64,000 nucleotides of DNA from Microbacterium mitrae (GTDB lineage Bacteria; Actinomycetota; Actinomycetes; Actinomycetales; Microbacteriaceae). Positions within the stretch are counted from its first letter, which is position 1; the number at the start of each line of letters is the position of its first letter. Of this stretch, positions 60,688 through 64,000 are shown one piece after another. The stretch lies in the NCBI RefSeq assembly GCF_008017445.1, contig NZ_VRSW01000004.1, positions 186,001-250,000 on the forward strand. Direction: 5' to 3'. Position numbers and translations under genes: made by a program. The notes under the pieces were generated by a model, which saw only the letters and a list, made by a program, of their open reading frames with translations, had not been told where the DNA came from and searched no databases.

Positions 60688-60881
60688 GATCCCGCTCCGC
60701 CCCATGCCCGGACACTGAGGATCCCTGCGACCCGTAGCGCTGACCGCCCGGCCTTGCTTCCGGCAGAGCGGTGTGTCGGTAGCTCGGTGACCGTGTCGCC
60801 GCCGATGGCGGCGGACAGCGCCGAGCGGCGCGGCCTGGGGTCGGCGCGTGGCGTTGACTTGCGCATTTGTGTGATCGGCAT
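60684..60881 (-). CDS. Small protein upstream of the response regulator
   Basis: 65 residues, starting MPITQMRKSTPRADPRPRRS, with a strong ribosome site (AGGAGG) 5 nt before the ATG at 60881 and an ATGA overlap with the regulator. No family recognised and composition is poor in hydrophobics. It may be the fused ends of a deleted sensor gene. The ribosome site and overlap are the only support. Confidence 0.35.
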   Translation of the reverse strand: MPITQMRKSTPRADPRPRRSALSAAIGGDTVTELPTHRSAGSKAGRSALRVAGILSVRAWGGAGS

Positions 60882-61267
60882 CTCTGCCTCCTGGGTACAA
60901 AAAAAGCGCCGCATATGCGACGCGCTGGGTCGCCGGACAAGCCGTGGGAACACGGACTCATTCACGGCGGAGCGCGACGGGTGGAAAGCAAAAGCGATAC
61001 CGCTCCCGCACCCGTCATCCGCGGCGGGAGAACCTCATGACGGGCTCCCGCGATATCCAGAACGGCCCGCACAACGGTGGCGTCGATAAGACGCTGCGCG
61101 CTGGCGAAAGGGGCGGTCATGGACATGCCCTCACCATAGCCCGAACCTACAGAAAGGCAAGTCGGCACCCAGGAACCTAGCAGTCGCCCTGAACGAGGCT
61201 GGCAATCCCGTACCCGCAATGCGCAAATAGAGAACTTTTCGAGTGACTTCCAGGAGGCGAACACAGC
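60882..61267. other. Region without recognisable gene
   Basis: 386 bp between decayed regulator remnants and the small membrane protein. GCGACGCGCTGGGTCGCCGG and AAAAAAAGCGCCGCAT near 60900 give a GCGC-rich segment with a rare A-run, but no stable terminator or gene is clear. Confidence 0.4.
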
Positions 61268-61405
61268 TCATCGGCGACCTCGAATTCCGTTGTCTGCGAA
61301 CTCCGCAACGGTGACGCGCACCGTCCGTACCGCGAAGATGAAGCCGGGAATGAGCAGCCACGCGATCCCGTAGAAATGGACGGCCACGAAAAGGAGACGC
61401 ACCAC
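61268..61405 (-). CDS. Possible small membrane protein, 45 residues
   Basis: Reading from GTG 61405, the frame begins MVRLLFVAVHFYGIAWLLIP and then forms one membrane helix, followed by FAVRTVRVTVAEFADNGIRG and a short basic end. Composition is protein-like, unlike overlapping frames. The start codon choice is uncertain and a relic of a longer membrane protein is possible. Confidence 0.4.
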   Translation of the reverse strand: MVRLLFVAVHFYGIAWLLIPGFIFAVRTVRVTVAEFADNGIRGRR

Positions 61406-61540
61406 CCCCAACGACACCGAGCAATCACAGAACACCGCCACAGACAGCCAAAACTCACATCGATTAGGTCGGCGAGTCGTGTCTCACGACCCGTGTCAGC
61501 AATCTATGTAAAACAAGCAGCGTTCGCGTTACACTGAGGC

Positions 61541-62107
61541 ATGGCCACGATCGGTTACGCCCGAGTTTCAACCCGAGAACAGAATCCCGACGGCCAAACG
61601 GATGCGCTCAATGCGGCGGGCTGCGACAAGATTTTCGTCGAGCACGCATCCGGCACCCTGGCGAAGCGGCCGGCGCTGACGGAAGCCCTCGGGTATCTGC
61701 GCGAGGGGGACTCGCTCGTCGTGACGAAACTTGACCGGCTCGGCCGGTCGGTGAGGAACCTCAAACAGGTCGCGGACGAACTGCAACAGCGTGGGGTCGG
61801 TTTGAAGGCCCTCTCGCAGGGCATCGACACGACGACGCCGGGAGGCCGTCTGTTTTTCCACATGCTCGCCGCGATCGCGGAGTTCGAACACGACCTCATT
61901 GTGGAGCGCACCCACGACGGTCTCGCGGCCGCGCGCGCCCGGGGCCGGAAGGGCGGCCCGAAGTTCAAGATGACGCCGACGAAGATCCGGCAGGCCCGGG
62001 CGATGTATGACGAGGGCGGCCACACCGTCCAAGAGATTGCCGACACGTTCGGGGTATCCCGACCCACGATCTACCGGCACCTGGCCGAGCACGCCGAGCG
62101 GGCCTGA
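61541..62107 (+). CDS. Resolvase of the right transposition module
   Basis: 188 residues. MATIGYARVSTREQNPDGQTDAL (Ser nucleophile in RVST), VVTKLDRLGRSVRNLKQ, and LAAIAEFEHDLIVERTHDGLAAARARGRKGG form a complete catalytic domain; the helix-turn-helix is TVQEIADTFGVSRPTIYRHL. It is clearly homologous to the resolvase at 52371 but differs along its length. It starts the rightward resolvase-transposase-ATPase operon; 9 bp separate it from the transposase gene. Confidence 0.94.
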   Translation: MATIGYARVSTREQNPDGQTDALNAAGCDKIFVEHASGTLAKRPALTEALGYLREGDSLVVTKLDRLGRSVRNLKQVADELQQRGVGLKALSQGIDTTTPGGRLFFHMLAAIAEFEHDLIVERTHDGLAAARARGRKGGPKFKMTPTKIRQARAMYDEGGHTVQEIADTFGVSRPTIYRHLAEHAERA

Positions 62108-62116
62108 CGAGGAATC

Positions 62117-63553
62117 ATGGCGCGCCTCAGCGACCGGCAGAAAGCCGAGCTTGTGCGCCAACACCAGGACGGGGTGCCGTGGACGCGCATTGCGGAACAC
62201 TCCGGCGTTGCAGTACGGACCCTGCAACGCTGGGCAGCCCGGATGGAAATGGGACAGCTCTCGCGGGCACCTCGCAGCGATAAGGGTTCGACGCGCATCA
62301 ACGCCGAGCTGGTGAAGGCGATCGAGGCGCTTGCTGTGCGGCGTCCCGCGCCGACGATCGCGTATATCCACCGCCGTGTCGGTGATATCGCCAGGGGCCG
62401 AGGACTATCCGCCCCGGGATACACCACGGTCCGCGATATCGTGCACGCGCTCGACCCGGGCCTGACCGCTCTCGCGGACGGCGGGGACGCGGCCTATCGA
62501 GACAAGTTCGAGCTGGTCTACCGCCGCACTGCCTCCGCGCCGAATGAGCAGTGGCAGATGGATCACACTCTGCTGGATGTAATGATCCTCGATGACCGGC
62601 AGCAGCCCGTCCGTCCGTGGCTCACGATCGTGCTCGACGACTACTCGCGAGCGATCGCAGGCTACGCGGTCAGCGTCCCAGCACCCACAGCCGAGCATTC
62701 CGCGCTGGCGTTCCACCAGGCCATTGCTCGGAAACGAAGCCCGAAGTGGGTGGTGTCAGGTCTCCCGGACATCCTCTACAGCGATCACGGGTCCGACTTC
62801 ACCTCGACCAGGATCGAGCACGTGTGCCTCGACGTGCACGTCCGCTTGATTCACTCACGGATCGGCGTCCCGCAGGGGCGCGGCAAGATCGAACGGTTCT
62901 ACCGAACGATCACGACCGAGCTGCTGCCGCACCTGCCCGGCTTCATCCCGCACGGCACCGGTGGATCGCCCATCACCGAACCCGCGTTGACCTTGCACCA
63001 GCTCGATGACGTTCTCGAGCGATTCATCGTCGACGAATACAACGAACGCATTCACTCGTCGACGGGTGCTGCCCCGCACGAGCGATGGCGCAGCGACAGT
63101 TTCATCCCTCGAACACCCGCCCGCCTTGAAGACATCGATCTGCTTCTACTCACCGCAGCGACGACCCGTCGTGTGCAACGCGATGGGATCCGGTTCGCAT
63201 CGACCCGATACATCTCCCCAGTCCTCGCCGCGTACGTCGGGGAAGACGTCACGGTGCGGTACGACCCCCGCGATCTCGGGGAGATACGAATCTTCCACGA
63301 CAACATATTCCTCTGCCGCGCAATCGCCCCCGAACGCTCCTCCGAGACTGTCTCCTTCGCGGACCTACAAGCCGCGAGGAACACGCGACGTCGCGCTCTG
63401 AAACAGCAACTCCGGGAGCTCACGACTCACGCAGGCTCCCTTCCCGAAGACACTCGCCACCAACCTGAGATTGCAACGGCCTTCGACAACCCACCTGACC
63501 AGGCCGCGATACCTCCCGCACGACACGGATTGAGGACCTACGCCAGTGACTGA
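62117..63553 (+). CDS. DDE transposase (TniA/Mu type), right module
   Basis: 478 residues. N-terminal helix-turn-helix (PWTRIAEHSGVAVRTLQRW), rve core with Asp in QWQMDHTLLDVMI, Asp in YSDHGSDFTS and Glu in GRGKIERFYRTIT, then a Mu_C-like barrel (VTVRYDPRDLGEIRIFHD). Same family as 50978-52363 but diverged. Overlaps the ATPase gene by 8 bp. Confidence 0.94.
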   Translation: MARLSDRQKAELVRQHQDGVPWTRIAEHSGVAVRTLQRWAARMEMGQLSRAPRSDKGSTRINAELVKAIEALAVRRPAPTIAYIHRRVGDIARGRGLSAPGYTTVRDIVHALDPGLTALADGGDAAYRDKFELVYRRTASAPNEQWQMDHTLLDVMILDDRQQPVRPWLTIVLDDYSRAIAGYAVSVPAPTAEHSALAFHQAIARKRSPKWVVSGLPDILYSDHGSDFTSTRIEHVCLDVHVRLIHSRIGVPQGRGKIERFYRTITTELLPHLPGFIPHGTGGSPITEPALTLHQLDDVLERFIVDEYNERIHSSTGAAPHERWRSDSFIPRTPARLEDIDLLLLTAATTRRVQRDGIRFASTRYISPVLAAYVGEDVTVRYDPRDLGEIRIFHDNIFLCRAIAPERSSETVSFADLQAARNTRRRALKQQLRELTTHAGSLPEDTRHQPEIATAFDNPPDQAAIPPARHGLRTYASD

Positions 63554-64000
63554 CGCAGACAGCAAACCCCAGTCTCTTCTCTTCACGCCCGACGATGACG
63601 GACGCCGATTCCTCAACGGCCATTTCGACGAATTCACCGATGCGCCTCCGCCCCACGCGGACACCTTGCCCGCATTCGTGACCACACGTGAGCACCGACG
63701 ATTCACCGAGTTCGCAGATACCGTCCGATCCCACCGCTACATCGGCCTCTGCTACGGACCACCCGGCGTCGGCAAGACACGCTCCGCACGCAACTACGCC
63801 GGCACCGACGAATGGGAACAGTGGTACCCGCTCTCCCGCGGCAAGGGCCCACTGCCGCCCGTGCCCGAAGCGGTCCAACGAAGCCGCACGGCATTCTTCA
63901 CACCCACCGTCGCCGCAACCGTCAAACAGATCGATCAAGGCCTGCCCCGTGCGTGCCAGCAAATCTCCTGGGCCATCGACTACGCGCAGCACGGGCACGT
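63546..64000 (+). CDS. Transposition AAA ATPase (TniB-like), truncated by window end
   Basis: The GTG at 63546 overlaps the transposase stop. About 151 residues are visible and the frame runs off the window. After a variable N-terminus (~45 residues) comes AFVTTREHRRFTEFADTVRS and Walker A GPPGVGKT, matching the ATPase at 50172. The extra N-terminal stretch distinguishes it from the left copy. Confidence 0.9.
   Translation, partial: MTDADSKPQSLLFTPDDDGRRFLNGHFDEFTDAPPPHADTLPAFVTTREHRRFTEFADTVRSHRYIGLCYGPPGVGKTRSARNYAGTDEWEQWYPLSRGKGPLPPVPEAVQRSRTAFFTPTVAATVKQIDQGLPRACQQISWAIDYAQHGH

Noticed and set aside
1..64000. tRNA or rRNA genes
   Set aside because: No cloverleaf with a TTC-containing T-loop and no rRNA-like stretch was found by eye. 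GGTTCGA-like hits (for example near 15845) lack the other arms. A tRNAscan run would be decisive.

Overview
This window is high-G+C DNA from an actinobacterium, most probably a member of the Microbacteriaceae. The evidence is the rpsF-ssb-rpsR-rplI-dnaB block, frequent GTG starts, an LAxTG (class E) sortase substrate, and a PnuX/RibM-type riboflavin transporter behind an FMN riboswitch. No tRNA, rRNA or CRISPR array was seen.

Layout. 1-15.8 kb is chromosomal backbone: the end of a peptide ABC transporter, a two-component system, an APH-like kinase, two paralogous small secreted proteins, a membrane protein, the rpsF-ssb-rpsR-rplI operon, a beta-lactamase-like lipoprotein and dnaB. 15.8-18.6 kb is a small island with an HEPN-like protein and a PD-(D/E)XK (DUF6602-like) protein. 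18.7-46.1 kb is backbone again: racemase, SDR, corA, thrC, a FAH-family hydrolase, thiolase, ACT protein, Eis-like acetyltransferase, surface adhesin, RNase H fusion, manA, GyrI-like protein, ChaA-like antiporter, a MacA/MacB-type export operon with a lipoprotein, membrane proteins, ribM, purB, a tyrosine phosphatase and a WXG100-like/hydrolase pair. 46.2-49.4 kb carries a holin-like protein, a hydrolase and a GNAT/PaaX-type regulator pair. 49.5-64 kb is mobile DNA: two diverged Tn552/Tn5053-like transposition modules (resolvase, DDE transposase, AAA ATPase) point outward from a glycerol-use cluster (SorC-type regulator, glpD, glpK, and an esterase fused to a membrane domain).

The strongest unexplained signal is a short word, GGTTCCG (or CGGAACC on the other strand; extended form RTGGTTCCG). 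I tallied it by eye at about 110 copies in about 43 kb of backbone, inside genes and between them, and only about three copies in the roughly 20 kb of presumed acquired DNA (15.8-18.6 and 46.2-64 kb). It behaves like a DNA uptake sequence or HIP1-type genome word. In intergenic regions it pairs into the palindrome GGTTCCGGAACC and joins a second repeat family, a hairpin module built on AGGAGATTACG/CGTAATCTCCT.

Several long intergenic regions hold no gene but are full of repeats: a perfect 130-bp direct duplication at 2.25-2.6 kb, 156-bp tandem units at 6.75-7.1 kb, hairpin modules at 8.1-8.85, 10.1 and 28.0-28.3 kb, palindromes at exact 34-bp spacing at 12.2 kb, and a duplicated gene end at 35.0 kb. 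Recognisable RNA-level control includes the FMN riboswitch before ribM, a candidate S6:S18 leader before rpsF, and a structured leader with a 19-codon reading frame before corA.
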